A DNA stretch of 64,000 bases from Desulfobulbus sp. (GTDB lineage: Bacteria; Desulfobacterota; Desulfobulbia; Desulfobulbales; Desulfobulbaceae), in assembly GCF_030824455.1 (NCBI RefSeq), contig NZ_JAVBXR010000110.1, forward strand, positions 29,155 through 93,154. Reading direction: 5' to 3'. Positions 26,040 to 34,112 of the stretch are shown piece by piece. The position numbers and the translations under genes were made by a program. Each line of letters begins with the position of its first letter. The first letter of the stretch is position 1. The notes beneath the pieces were generated by a model, which did no database searches, was not told the DNA's origin, and saw nothing but the letters and a program-made list of their open reading frames with translations.

Positions 26040-26165
26040 GACTATAACCCGGCATTAAATATAACGTGCCGGCATGGCCTCGGCAGGTAGCTTTCATCGT
26101 TGATTCAAGCTATTAAACTTCCGTACCTGCTGTCTTTGACCTTCCCTAAGGTTAATCTTAAAATA
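26040..26165 (-). promoter_or_regulatory. L10 leader (rplJ autoregulatory RNA)
   Basis: The 234-base rplA-rplJ spacer carries, on the minus strand, AGACAGCAGGTACGGAAG (136-119 of 26,1xx) and CTACCTGCCGAGG (26090-26078). These are the paired, conserved parts of the L10 leader kink-turn that binds the L10-L7/L12 complex. A second hairpin follows (CCGGCA...TGCCGG, 26073-26048). Assignment rests on the conserved segments; the covariance model was not run. Confidence 0.75.
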
Positions 26166-26213
26166 GGTTGCACTCAGATGCAGCAGCCAGCAAAGAAATT
26201 GCTGACCATTGTA

Positions 26214-26924
26214 TTACGCTGTTTTGATCAGCGATCGAACTTGCAAAGGATCGACTTTGAACCCAGGTCCCATAGTGCACGACAATGAAATAGCACGCAA
26301 GTAGACGCCTTTACTGGTGGCAGGCTTCAGTTGAATCAATTTATCAATGAAGGCCAACACGTTCTCAGTCAACTTCTCCACGCCAAACGAGCTTTTGCCC
26401 ATGACTGCGTGAACAACGCCGGCCTTGTCGACGCGAAAATCGACCTTGCCTTTCTTGATTTCATTAACAACACGATCAACATCAAAGGTAACGGTACCCA
26501 GCTTGGCGTTGGGCATTAAATTACGCGGGCCGAGAATACGTCCAATTTTACCGACCTCGCCCATCATATCCGGGGTCGCAATGGTTTTGTCAAAGTCAAG
26601 CCAACCATCTTTAATTTTTGCAATCAATTCATCGGATCCGGCGTAATCGGCTCCGGCGGCCAACGCCTCTTTTTCCTTTTCACCTTTGGCGAAAACAAGC
26701 ACTCGTGCAGTTTTGCCTGTGCCGTTAGGCAGAATAACGCTGGAACGCACCATCTGATCAGCATGACGAGGATCAACGCCTAAACGAACAGCCACATCGA
26801 CAGATTCGTCGAACTTGGCAAATTTCGCTTTAAGAAGGTTTTCAAGAGCGTCAGAGAGATCGTGCATTGCACGACGATCCAAGCCAGCGACAGCGTTCTT
26901 GTAATTTTTTCCACGAATGGGCAT
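26214..26924 (-). CDS. rplA: 50S ribosomal protein L1
   Basis: 236 residues. L1 forms the mobile stalk that ejects E-site tRNA. It contains the family segments ILPNGTGKTARVLVFAKGEK and GRILGPRNLMPNAKLGTVTF. GGGAGG precedes the ATG. It follows rplK and precedes the L10 leader. Confidence 0.98.
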   Translation of the reverse strand: MPIRGKNYKNAVAGLDRRAMHDLSDALENLLKAKFAKFDESVDVAVRLGVDPRHADQMVRSSVILPNGTGKTARVLVFAKGEKEKEALAAGADYAGSDELIAKIKDGWLDFDKTIATPDMMGEVGKIGRILGPRNLMPNAKLGTVTFDVDRVVNEIKKGKVDFRVDKAGVVHAVMGKSSFGVEKLTENVLAFIDKLIQLKPATSKGVYLRAISLSCTMGPGFKVDPLQVRSLIKTA

Positions 26925-26988
26925 AATAGCCTCCCTATTCTCCCTGATGCGCCTTGTGGATACGCATAGGTTAGCGAATATCTAAAAA

Positions 26989-27414
26989 TTATTTAATGAC
27001 AGTGATGCCGCAACTTCTAGCCGTGCCCTCAATAATCCGCACCGCATGCTCAATGTCGTAGGCATTGAGATCAGGCATTTTAGTTTCTGCGATTTCTCGA
27101 ATTTTGGCCTGGTCAAGTTCTGCAACACGATCCTTTTTGGGATTGCTTGAGCCACTTTTCAATCCAGCGGCTTTTTTCAGCAACACAGAAGCAGGTGGCG
27201 TTTTAGTAATAAAACTATAGGACCGATCCGAGTAGACGGTAATGACGACCGGGATGATCGTGTCGCCGACTGATTGGGTTTGAGCGTTAAACGCTTTACA
27301 GAAATCCATGATGTTAACGCCGTGCTGGCCAAGCGCTGGCCCGACAGGCGGGGATGGATTAGCCTTGCCGGCCGGGATCTGTAATTTAATAAATGCTTGT
27401 ATTTTTTTTGCCAT
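26989..27414 (-). CDS. rplK: 50S ribosomal protein L11
   Basis: 141 residues, standard length. It begins [20 protein letters not shown] and includes [20 protein letters not shown], the thiostrepton-binding domain beside the GTPase centre. A strong GGGGAGG precedes the ATG. It follows nusG. Confidence 0.98.
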   Translation of the reverse strand: MAKKIQAFIKLQIPAGKANPSPPVGPALGQHGVNIMDFCKAFNAQTQSVGDTIIPVVITVYSDRSYSFITKTPPASVLLKKAAGLKSGSSNPKKDRVAELDQAKIREIAETKMPDLNAYDIEHAVRIIEGTARSCGITVIK

Positions 27415-27443
27415 GGTTCAAACCTCCCCGATAAACCGGGAGC

Positions 27444-28007
27444 TCAATTTTTACTCACCTGGATATATTCTAGTTCAACCGGCGTGGAACGTCCGAATAT
27501 CGAAACCAAAACCTTCACCCGCCCTTTGTCCGGAAAAACCTCTTCGATAACGCCTTGGAAATTGGCAAACGGACCATCGACCACACGAACCGCGTCACCC
27601 TCGACAAAAACAACCTTGGGTTTCGGCTTATTAGCCCCGTCAGCTATTCGGCCTAAAATTTTATGCGCTTCCTTTTCGGTCAATGATGGGATTTTTTTAT
27701 AAATATCTCGATCAGTTCCCGCTTGGCTCATATTGATTCCGACAAAACCTGTAACTCGCGGCGTTTCTTGAACCGTGTGCCAGGAGTGTTCGTTCATCTC
27801 CATGTTGACAAGAATGTACCCAGGAAAAAATTTCCGTTCAGAAGTTTTCCTTGCCCCCTTGACCATTTCAACAACCTGTTCAGTGGGCACAAGAATATCT
27901 CCGAACATCTCGTCCTGTCCGGCTAATTTAATGCGTTCTTCAAGAGTCGCTTTAACCTTATTTTCAAAACCAGTGTGCGTATGGACAATATACCAACATT
28001 TAGCCAT
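27444..28007 (-). CDS. nusG: Transcription termination/antitermination factor NusG
   Basis: 187 residues from ATG 28007 (MAKCWYIVHTHTGFENKVKA). A TTG directly after the secE stop adds seven residues, but NusG proteins normally begin here. The NGN domain (FFPGYILVNMEMNEHSWHTV) binds the beta' clamp helices; the carboxyl KOW domain (VEGDAVRVVDGPFANFQGVI) binds Rho or S10. Its place after secE is conserved. Confidence 0.97.
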   Translation of the reverse strand: MAKCWYIVHTHTGFENKVKATLEERIKLAGQDEMFGDILVPTEQVVEMVKGARKTSERKFFPGYILVNMEMNEHSWHTVQETPRVTGFVGINMSQAGTDRDIYKKIPSLTEKEAHKILGRIADGANKPKPKVVFVEGDAVRVVDGPFANFQGVIEEVFPDKGRVKVLVSIFGRSTPVELEYIQVSKN

Positions 28008-28028
28008 GTATTTTTCCCAGCGTGCCAA

Positions 28029-28301
28029 TCATTTGAGAACAGTCGACACCAATTTTCCTAAAAGAAGATCGACAGAACCCAGGTAAAGAGAAATTACAAC
28101 CACCAGCAAAATGACAAAACCCGTCAAACCCGCTGTAGGTTTCTTTCCAGGCCAAACGATTTTGCGAAACTCGGATTGCACTTCCAGAAAAAACTGGCGG
28201 ATACCAGAAGGGGAAAAAGGAGACTTACCTCCCTGTTCACCCGTCGCTTTATTCTCTTCCATGCCAATTTTGCTGACGCGAGCTGCTTTTTTTGTCGACA
28301 T
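28029..28301 (-). CDS. secE: Preprotein translocase subunit SecE
   Basis: 90 residues from ATG 28301 (MSTKKAARVSKIG). A longer frame runs into tRNA-Trp and is rejected. The amphipathic segment (FFLEVQSEFRKIVWPGKK, about 42-59) and the single membrane span (AGLTGFVILLVVVISLYLGS) define the one-span SecE of most bacteria. It follows tRNA-Trp by 45 bases. Confidence 0.96.
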   Translation of the reverse strand: MSTKKAARVSKIGMEENKATGEQGGKSPFSPSGIRQFFLEVQSEFRKIVWPGKKPTAGLTGFVILLVVVISLYLGSVDLLLGKLVSTVLK

Positions 28302-28346
28302 TATAATGCTGAGAAAATTATGATTCACATTGCTGTGAAGTCTCAG

Positions 28347-28422
28347 TGGCAGGCCAGGAGGGACTCGAACCCCCAACCCCCGGATTTGGAGTCCGGTGCT
28401 CTACCATTAGAGCTACTGGCCT
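28347..28422 (-). tRNA. trnW: tRNA-Trp (CCA anticodon)
   Basis: A complete cloverleaf on the minus strand: acceptor AGGCCAG pairs with CTGGCCT, anticodon arm CCGGACTCCAAATCCGG with anticodon CCA, T arm GGGGTTCGAGTCCC, and an encoded CCA end. It lies two bases from rpmG and 45 from secE, so it must be cut out of the long transcript. Confidence 0.97.
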
Positions 28423-28424
28423 GT

Positions 28425-28574
28425 TTATTTGGTTTCTTTGTGCGGTGTATGTGTTTTACAAAAAGGGCAATATTTTTTCAGCTCCAGTTTGTGAGGCACA
28501 GTTTTTTTATTCTTCGTGGTGGTATAATTGCGCTGCTTACAATCTTGGCAAGCCAACGTTATGTTATCTCTCAT
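28425..28574 (-). CDS. rpmG: 50S ribosomal protein L33, zinc-binding form
   Basis: 49 residues read by eye, ATG 28574 to TAA 28425-28427. It reads [20 protein letters not shown] then [17 protein letters not shown]. The four cysteines (CxxC twice) mark the zinc-dependent form. The position between tuf and tRNA-Trp-secE is common. No clear Shine-Dalgarno is seen; the strong hairpin at 28589-28628 sits just upstream. Confidence 0.95.
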   Translation of the reverse strand: MRDNITLACQDCKQRNYTTTKNKKTVPHKLELKKYCPFCKTHTPHKETK

Positions 28575-28588
28575 ATTTAGCCCTACAG

Positions 28589-28628
28589 AGTGACAGCAGC
28601 CGGGACATGCCCGGCTGCTTTTTTCACT
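28589..28628 (+). terminator. Strong hairpin between tuf and rpmG with its T-run on the plus strand
   Basis: A perfect 10-bp stem (AGCAGCCGGG/CCCGGCTGCT, 28595-28604 and 28610-28619, five-base loop) is wrapped by a second 5-bp pairing (AGTGA/TCACT, 28589-28593 and 28624-28628). The T-run (28619-28624) follows the stem on the plus strand, so as an intrinsic terminator it would stop transcription running against the operon. On the minus strand it may act as a processing or stability element. Confidence 0.65.
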
Positions 28629-28660
28629 TCAATATCGCCCTCGCAAGGAGAAGGCAATCA

Positions 28661-29851
28661 TTATTCGATAATTTCACTAACGACGCCCGCACCAACAGTG
28701 CGGCCACCCTCACGGATAGCGAAGCGAAGCCCAGCTTCCATCGCAATCGGGGTAATCAATTCACCCGTGATGTGAATGTTGTCGCCGGGCATTACCATCT
28801 CGACACCCTCTTCGAGTGTGCAGACACCGGTAACGTCAGTGGTCCGAAAGTAAAACTGCGGACGATAACCGTTGAAGAATGGGGTATGACGACCACCCTC
28901 TTCTTTGTTCAGAATATAGGCCTCAGCCTTGAATTTTTTGTGCGGCTTGATTGAGCCGGGCTTAGCAAGAACCTGCCCGCGAACAATCTCCTCACGCTTG
29001 ACGCCGCGCAGCAAGGCACCAATATTATCGCCAGCTTGTCCTTCATCAAGCAACTTGCGGAACATTTCAACGCCGGTGCAGGTGGTTTTTGCAGTCGGCC
29101 GAATACCAACTATCTCAACCTCGTCGCCAACATGAACCACGCCGCGCTCAATACGCCCGGTAGCCACGGTGCCACGCCCAGAAATTGAAAAAACATCCTC
29201 AACCGGCATCAAGAATGGCTTGTCAATAGCGCGCTCTGGCTGCGGGATATAGCTGTCAACCGCCGCCATCAGATCCCAGATGCATTTGGATTTGTCAGCA
29301 TCCTCCGGGAACTCGAGAGCGTTGAGCGCTGAGCCCTGGATAATTGGAATATCGTCGCCAGGGAAGTCATACTTATCGAGCAACTCACGCAGCTCCATCT
29401 CCACCAGCTCAATAAGCTCAGGGTCATCGACCATGTCGCATTTATTCAGAAAGACAACCATCGCAGGGACGCCAACCTGACGGGCAAGCAAAATATGCTC
29501 GCGCGTTTGCGGCATAGGGCCGTCAGTTGCAGCCACAACCAAAATTGCGCCGTCCATCTGAGCAGCGCCAGTAATCATGTTCTTGATATAATCAGCATGA
29601 CCCGGGCAATCCACATGGGCGTAATGGCGAGCAACGGTTTCATATTCAACGTGAGCCGTTGCAATGGTAATACCACGCTCTTTCTCCTCAGGCGCCTTGT
29701 CAATTTCACTAAAATCGGTGAACTTGGCCATCCCTTTAGTTGAAAGAACCCGCGTAATAGCCGCTGTCAGAGTTGTTTTGCCATGGTCAATATGACCGAT
29801 TGTTCCTACATTGACATGCGGCTTTGTCCGCGCAAATTTTTCCTTCGCCAT
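28661..29851 (-). CDS. tuf: Elongation factor Tu, copy behind the tRNA cluster (tufB position)
   Basis: 396 residues from ATG 29851 ([20 protein letters not shown]); a longer frame adding nine residues is rejected. The GTPase motifs match those of the other copy. Differences are Ala7, Gly40, Val73-Ala74 and a cluster in the loop around 183-200 ([17 protein letters not shown]). It follows tRNA-Thr(GGT), exactly the thrU-tyrU-glyT-thrT-tufB order of enterobacteria. Confidence 0.98.
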   Translation of the reverse strand: MAKEKFARTKPHVNVGTIGHIDHGKTTLTAAITRVLSTKGMAKFTDFSEIDKAPEEKERGITIATAHVEYETVARHYAHVDCPGHADYIKNMITGAAQMDGAILVVAATDGPMPQTREHILLARQVGVPAMVVFLNKCDMVDDPELIELVEMELRELLDKYDFPGDDIPIIQGSALNALEFPEDADKSKCIWDLMAAVDSYIPQPERAIDKPFLMPVEDVFSISGRGTVATGRIERGVVHVGDEVEIVGIRPTAKTTCTGVEMFRKLLDEGQAGDNIGALLRGVKREEIVRGQVLAKPGSIKPHKKFKAEAYILNKEEGGRHTPFFNGYRPQFYFRTTDVTGVCTLEEGVEMVMPGDNIHITGELITPIAMEAGLRFAIREGGRTVGAGVVSEIIE

Positions 29852-29918
29852 CTCATGTCTCCTTGGGCAAAAGTTCAATCAGGCTCAATCGACCCCTTTT
29901 ACCGATCGACTGATACTT

Positions 29919-29993
29919 TGGAGCCCGCGATCGGACTTGAACCGATGGCTTCCTCCTTACCAAGGAGGTACTCTACCACTGAGTTACGCGGGC
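29919..29993 (-). tRNA. trnT: tRNA-Thr (GGT anticodon)
   Basis: The acceptor stem GCCCGCG/CGCGGGC, the anticodon loop CTTGGTAAG and the T arm are intact, with discriminator T and an encoded CCA. It is the last tRNA before tuf, 67 bases upstream of the start codon. Confidence 0.97.
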
Positions 29994-30035
29994 AATGAAC
30001 ATACAGAATGCGGTGCGGCCACCACCAAATAAAAC

Positions 30036-30110
30036 TGGAGCGGGAAACGAGACTCGAACCCGCAACCCTCAGCTTGGAAGGCTGATGCTCTACCATTGAG
30101 CTATTCCCGC
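30036..30110 (-). tRNA. trnG: tRNA-Gly (TCC anticodon)
   Basis: Acceptor GCGGGAA/TTCCCGC, anticodon loop CTTCCAAG and T arm GCGGGTTCGAGTCTCGT form a complete cloverleaf with an encoded CCA. It is third in the four-tRNA cluster. Confidence 0.97.
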
Positions 30111-30151
30111 TTGCCAATTACACCAAAGCAGCAAACGCACTTACCATGTGG

Positions 30152-30236
30152 TGGTGGAGGGGGGAGGATTCGAACCTCCGAAGGCTCCGCCGACAGATTT
30201 ACAGTCTGTTCCCTTTGGCCGCTCGGGAACCCCTCC
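30152..30236 (-). tRNA. trnY: tRNA-Tyr (GTA anticodon)
   Basis: An 85-base class II tRNA. Acceptor GGAGGGG/CCCCTCC, anticodon loop CTGTAAAT with GTA, a long variable arm (GTCGGCGGAGCCTTC) and encoded CCA are all present. It is second in the cluster, after the inverted repeat at 30247-30310. Confidence 0.97.
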
Positions 30237-30246
30237 ACATATAACC

Positions 30247-30310
30247 AGAAAACAAAAGACAGAAAGCAGACAACACATTCTTGCCAGCTGCTTTCTGGCT
30301 TTTGTTTTCT
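30247..30310 (-). repeat. 23-bp inverted repeat between tRNA-Thr(TGT) and tRNA-Tyr
   Basis: The arms at 30247-30269 and 30288-30310 pair over 23 positions with a single mismatch (A against G, near the middle), separated by 18 bases. Each arm contains AAAACAAAAG and CAGAAAGCAG. It would form a long hairpin in the spacer of a transcribed tRNA cluster. It has no T-run and is not a terminator. Confidence 0.85.
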
Positions 30311-30319
30311 AACTCAACC

Positions 30320-30395
30320 TGGAGCTGGCGATGGGACTTGAACCCGCAACCCCCTGATTACAAATCAGGTGCTCTGCCAATTGAGCTACGCCAGC
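30320..30395 (-). tRNA. trnT: tRNA-Thr (TGT anticodon)
   Basis: Acceptor GCTGGCG/CGCCAGC, anticodon loop ATTTGTAATC with TGT and T arm GCGGGTTCAAGTCCC are intact, with encoded CCA. It is the first gene after the promoter at 30408-30435. Confidence 0.97.
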
Positions 30396-30407
30396 ACGAA
30401 CTCGACA

Positions 30408-30435
30408 ATTATACCCTTTTTTTTAAAAAAATCAA
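30408..30435 (-). promoter_or_regulatory. Promoter of the tRNA-tuf-rpo-ribosomal superoperon
   Basis: TTGATT (30435-30430) and a perfect TATAAT (30413-30408), 16 bases apart, lie just before tRNA-Thr(TGT); transcription should begin about 30401. A run of T and A lies upstream. It is the strongest promoter seen for the block down to rpsM, although promoters inside the block are also likely. Confidence 0.8.
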
Positions 30436-30461
30436 TGTTTATTTTGTTTAATAAACGCTTC

Positions 30462-30494
30462 AAAAAAAAGACCGAAGGCCAAGGCCTTCGGTCT
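30462..30494 (-). terminator. Intrinsic terminator of the qmo operon
   Basis: On the minus strand the 12-bp stem AGACCGAAGGCC/GGCCTTCGGTCT with a two-base gap is followed by eight Ts (30469-30462). It lies 30 bases after the qmoC stop. Confidence 0.92.
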
Positions 30495-30523
30495 GCAAGC
30501 GCCAACCGATAAAAAACCGGTAT

Positions 30524-31732
30524 TTACTGATTCAAGGGATTTTTGATGTACGACGACTCCCGATAACGCTCAAACGCCATGGCAAAGGTCCGGTACACAA
30601 TGTGGGCAAATTTGGTGTACGGCATGTACAAAAAGAGCATAACAACAGAAATCAGGTGCAGGTAGTACACAACGTAGCCCAGAGAAGGGATGCCTACTAG
30701 TCGCAACAACTCGGCAGAAAGGCCAGTCACCCCAACTCCCATGATGATCCAGATAAGGAACCAATCATAAAAGGTGTTGGATGCTTTTCCAGCGGTTTCC
30801 ATTTTCGTTCTGTTCATCCACAAAATGCCGATGCCGGCAATCATCGCCACGGCAGAGACGTTCGCCAGCAATTTAACCGGATTCCACATCGAAATGGGGC
30901 CATGCATCGACGGAATAAAAATGCCAATGACATCCTGGGTAAACAGGGAATAACAGGTGACGATAAAAAGGCCGATAAAGCCAAACATTAAGGGTTGATG
31001 TCCTTTGACCCGATCCGCGTTCACGGTGCATTCTTTAAAACGGGCGTGCTGCAGTATCTCAATAACGGACGGCCACAAAAACAATTTGACGAATTGAGTC
31101 ACGGAAGGGCGATAGGGCACATCTTTCAGTCCAATGGAAGATTCCATGCCTTTCCACAGGGTTGAAACGCCTTTGTACACCGAGGTCACGGCTATGCCGG
31201 CGGCAGTCAGCATAATGATGTCAATAAACAAAACATTTTTTGCAAGCAGACGGAAATCCCAATGTCCAAAGAACTGGGTGTAACCGGCTTTGGCAAAATG
31301 CTCGCCTGTCGGGATGTGCATGCCGCCAGAAATCAACCATAAAATAAAAATGGCGACAGCCGGAATGCCAATCAGCATGGGCAGGTTTTTGGCGGATGCG
31401 CACAGTGACGCCAATGCTGTGGGCCACCCCAAGGAGCGGTAGGCGTAGGAGCGAATAGCGCCGAGCACATCGCCGGGCCGCGCTCCGCGGGGGCACATCT
31501 CTGTGCAGTCGCCGCATTGGTGGCAAAGGAAAATGTTTGCATCGCTGACAAGTTTGTCCTTTAAACCCCACTGAGCAAGAATCATCTGCTTTCTGGGAAA
31601 AGGATTGGTGTCAGAGGAAAGCGGGCAGGCGACCGAACAGGTCGCACACTGATAACACTTTTTCAAAGTGTCGCCACCCGCCTCCTTCATGGCTTTGATA
31701 AAATCAAGATCGGGTTGCACGTTCATAGACAT
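30524..31732 (-). CDS. qmoC: Quinone-interacting membrane-bound oxidoreductase subunit QmoC
   Basis: 402 residues. QmoC passes electrons from menaquinol through the membrane to the APS reductase partner. The amino half is HdrC-like with two 4Fe-4S clusters: Cys26, 29, 32, 36 (CYQCATCSVACP) and Cys70, 73, 76, 80 (CHQCGDCTEMCP). The carboxyl half has about six hydrophobic spans of the NarI/HdrE cytochrome b type, with several histidines. GGAGG precedes ATG 31732. It lies 116 bases after qmoB, and that spacer has a hairpin. Confidence 0.95.
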   Translation of the reverse strand: MSMNVQPDLDFIKAMKEAGGDTLKKCYQCATCSVACPLSSDTNPFPRKQMILAQWGLKDKLVSDANIFLCHQCGDCTEMCPRGARPGDVLGAIRSYAYRSLGWPTALASLCASAKNLPMLIGIPAVAIFILWLISGGMHIPTGEHFAKAGYTQFFGHWDFRLLAKNVLFIDIIMLTAAGIAVTSVYKGVSTLWKGMESSIGLKDVPYRPSVTQFVKLFLWPSVIEILQHARFKECTVNADRVKGHQPLMFGFIGLFIVTCYSLFTQDVIGIFIPSMHGPISMWNPVKLLANVSAVAMIAGIGILWMNRTKMETAGKASNTFYDWFLIWIIMGVGVTGLSAELLRLVGIPSLGYVVYYLHLISVVMLFLYMPYTKFAHIVYRTFAMAFERYRESSYIKNPLNQ

Positions 31733-31798
31733 TATTTCCTCCTGTCATGAAAGGTGATGATCTGCGCGTCAGTAGGTTTGGGTCACAGAGCAATAAGT

Positions 31799-31829
31799 TG
31801 CCGCCATCTTCAACGAGAAGATGGCGGCA
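31799..31829 (-). other. Perfect 13-bp hairpin in the qmoB-qmoC spacer
   Basis: TGCCGCCATCTTC (31799-31811) and GAAGATGGCGGCA (31817-31829) pair perfectly around a five-base loop. There is no T-run after it on the minus strand, so it is not a simple terminator. It may protect the 3' end of the qmoAB message or reduce read-through into qmoC; that is inference. Confidence 0.75.
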
Positions 31830-31848
31830 GAAAAAGGCTTGATAAAAA

Positions 31849-34101
31849 TTAGAAGCCCTTGAACGGATTGGGTCCCATTGCCACGATTTCCTCGACAAAT
31901 TCATCGATGATGGCAGGAATTTTATCGTAATCGGAGATGGCGATTTCCCGCACGCCGCAACGTTCAGGTTCAAGGCCGAGCGAACCTAAGGTTTCGCCGA
32001 TGTTCTCCATACGCCTGGTGGCGATCTCGGATCCCTTGACAAAGTGGCATTGATAATCGTCGCCGTACTTGCAGCCAAGCAACAAAGCGCCGTCCATACC
32101 TGAAGACATGGCGTCCTTAATCCACACCATGTTCACCGATCCCAAACAACGAACCGGAATGAAGCGAACAAGGCGGTTGATTTTGTTACGGTGCATACCT
32201 GACATATCGATCGCGGGATAAGCGTCGTTTTCGCATACAAACACGGCGACGCGCAATTTTTCCTCATCGTCGTCGGGAACTTCAATGGATTTGACCATTG
32301 ATCCGATCATGTCGATGCTGTAGTCGGCAAAATTAATAATGCGCTCAGGACAAGCGCCCATGCATGTGCCGCAGCGCCGACAACGGGTCGGATTAGGCAA
32401 CGGCGTTCCCTTCTCATCGTCATCCAGCGCGCCAAACGGACATTCCTCTGTACAGCGTTTGCACTGGGTGCAACGCGAGAAGAAGAAGTCAGGATAGGTT
32501 TGATCGCCGGACCTGGGATGCACGGCAACGCCACGATTGGCCGACTCAATGCATTGAATGGCTTTCAATGCCGCGCCGGTGGCGTCGTCAATGGTTTCCT
32601 CCATGGTCTCGGCTTTGCGCACGCCGCCACATGTATAAATGCCGGTTCTTCTGGTCTCATACGGAAAGCAGATGAAATGCGAATCAGCATAGCCGTCGAA
32701 GAGATCAAGATCTAAAAAGGCAGGCCCCTGACGGTACGCCAAATTGATCACATTCTCTGCGGCGGTGGTCGGAACCATGCCGGCGGCAAGAACCACCATG
32801 TCAACTTCCAGTTGCAGATTCTCGCCCAACAGGTTGTCTTCAACATCGACGGTCAAACCGTTGCCGGCTGCAGCGACCTTGGTGACTGCAGCCTTGGTCA
32901 TAAACACGCCGTCCTGCGACTGCATTCCCTTGTAAAACAACTCAGTGTTGCCGGGGGTGCGCATATGCTGATAGAGAATATAGGCCTTGCCGTCCACCGG
33001 GTTGTCTTCGACAACATAGTTGGCCTGCTTTAAAGCCACCATGGAAGTGACCGAGTTGCAGTACGGGAAGTCTTTGTCGTTCTCTTTGCCGCCAGGGCTC
33101 TGCACAAAAGCGACGCGGGCCGGGACCTTGCCGTTTTTAGCCAACTTTTCAAACTCGGCGTTGGTGACCACATTGGTCAGCTTGCCGTAACCCAGATGTT
33201 CGTATTGGGATACATCGGCAGGCTTCCAGCCGGTGGCCAGGACAACGGCACCGAAGATCTCGCCTTCTGGATTCAACAGCGTGTACTTTTGCAGCCCCTT
33301 GTTGGGATCGTCCACCTCACCCTTGTTGATGAGATCCTGCTGATCAGCGGTAACCTTGGCGGGAGCGTCCCACTCGGTAACGGCGCCGGCAGCCTTGAGG
33401 GTCACATTGAACTGGCCTGGAGCGCCGCCGATCCGCGCAACTTCACAGGCCGTCTTTACAGTGATTTTGCTGTCGCCCTGAACTTCGGCAATCAGCTGCT
33501 GAATATTAGGACTTTCCAGTTCGGAATACGGGTACGCAGTCGGAAACATCTTCCGCCAGCCCAGCGCTTTGCCGCCCAACTGCGCGTCTTTTTCAACCAG
33601 GGTCACTGCATAACCGGCTTTTGCAGCCTCTTTCGCCGCAGTTAAACCCGCAATGCCGCCGCCCATGACCAGAATTTTTTTGCTGATGCTCTCCATGGTG
33701 TAGGGAACCGGCAACTCGGTTTTCTGAGCTCTGGTCACAGCCATGCGCACATAGTCCGTGCCCATTTCCTGGAGAAAATCATCGACGCTGCCGTCTTCCT
33801 TCGGTTCGCCCGCAGTCCACGCCACATGCTCACGCAGGTTGCCGCGCACGGTAATGGTCTGCTCGCCGAAATTAAATTCCTGCTGCATGACGCGTGGTGA
33901 ACAAGCGCACACGACAATGGTGTTCACGCCCTTCTCGGCAATGTCTTTCTCAATAAACGCGCGACCATCGGCTCCGCACAGGCAACCGTGGTCCTGCATG
34001 GCGATGCCGGCGTCGGCCGCCGCGTCTTTCAATCCGTCAACATCGAGGACATTGCCAATGCCACAACCAGTACAGAGATATGCACCATATACTTTTTTCA
34101 T
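31849..34101 (-). CDS. qmoB: Quinone-interacting oxidoreductase subunit QmoB
   Basis: 750 residues, a cytosolic HdrA-like flavoprotein. The amino part has cysteines 10, 13, 40, 42, 65 and 67, then a dinucleotide fold with GGGIAGLTAA (about 147-156). Two ferredoxin-type clusters follow near residues 543-590 (CTQCKRCTEECP, CRRCGTCMGACP). The last 130 residues are MvhD-like (FIPVRCLGSVNMVWIKDAMS, GALLLGCKYGDDYQCHF). It forms a complex with QmoA and QmoC. It follows qmoA by 11 bases, with GGAGGAG before the ATG. Confidence 0.95.
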   Translation of the reverse strand: MKKVYGAYLCTGCGIGNVLDVDGLKDAAADAGIAMQDHGCLCGADGRAFIEKDIAEKGVNTIVVCACSPRVMQQEFNFGEQTITVRGNLREHVAWTAGEPKEDGSVDDFLQEMGTDYVRMAVTRAQKTELPVPYTMESISKKILVMGGGIAGLTAAKEAAKAGYAVTLVEKDAQLGGKALGWRKMFPTAYPYSELESPNIQQLIAEVQGDSKITVKTACEVARIGGAPGQFNVTLKAAGAVTEWDAPAKVTADQQDLINKGEVDDPNKGLQKYTLLNPEGEIFGAVVLATGWKPADVSQYEHLGYGKLTNVVTNAEFEKLAKNGKVPARVAFVQSPGGKENDKDFPYCNSVTSMVALKQANYVVEDNPVDGKAYILYQHMRTPGNTELFYKGMQSQDGVFMTKAAVTKVAAAGNGLTVDVEDNLLGENLQLEVDMVVLAAGMVPTTAAENVINLAYRQGPAFLDLDLFDGYADSHFICFPYETRRTGIYTCGGVRKAETMEETIDDATGAALKAIQCIESANRGVAVHPRSGDQTYPDFFFSRCTQCKRCTEECPFGALDDDEKGTPLPNPTRCRRCGTCMGACPERIINFADYSIDMIGSMVKSIEVPDDDEEKLRVAVFVCENDAYPAIDMSGMHRNKINRLVRFIPVRCLGSVNMVWIKDAMSSGMDGALLLGCKYGDDYQCHFVKGSEIATRRMENIGETLGSLGLEPERCGVREIAISDYDKIPAIIDEFVEEIVAMGPNPFKGF

Positions 34102-34112
34102 TGACTCTCCTC

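Noticed and set aside
28029..28376. A longer SecE start
   Set aside because: The extension lies within tRNA-Trp.
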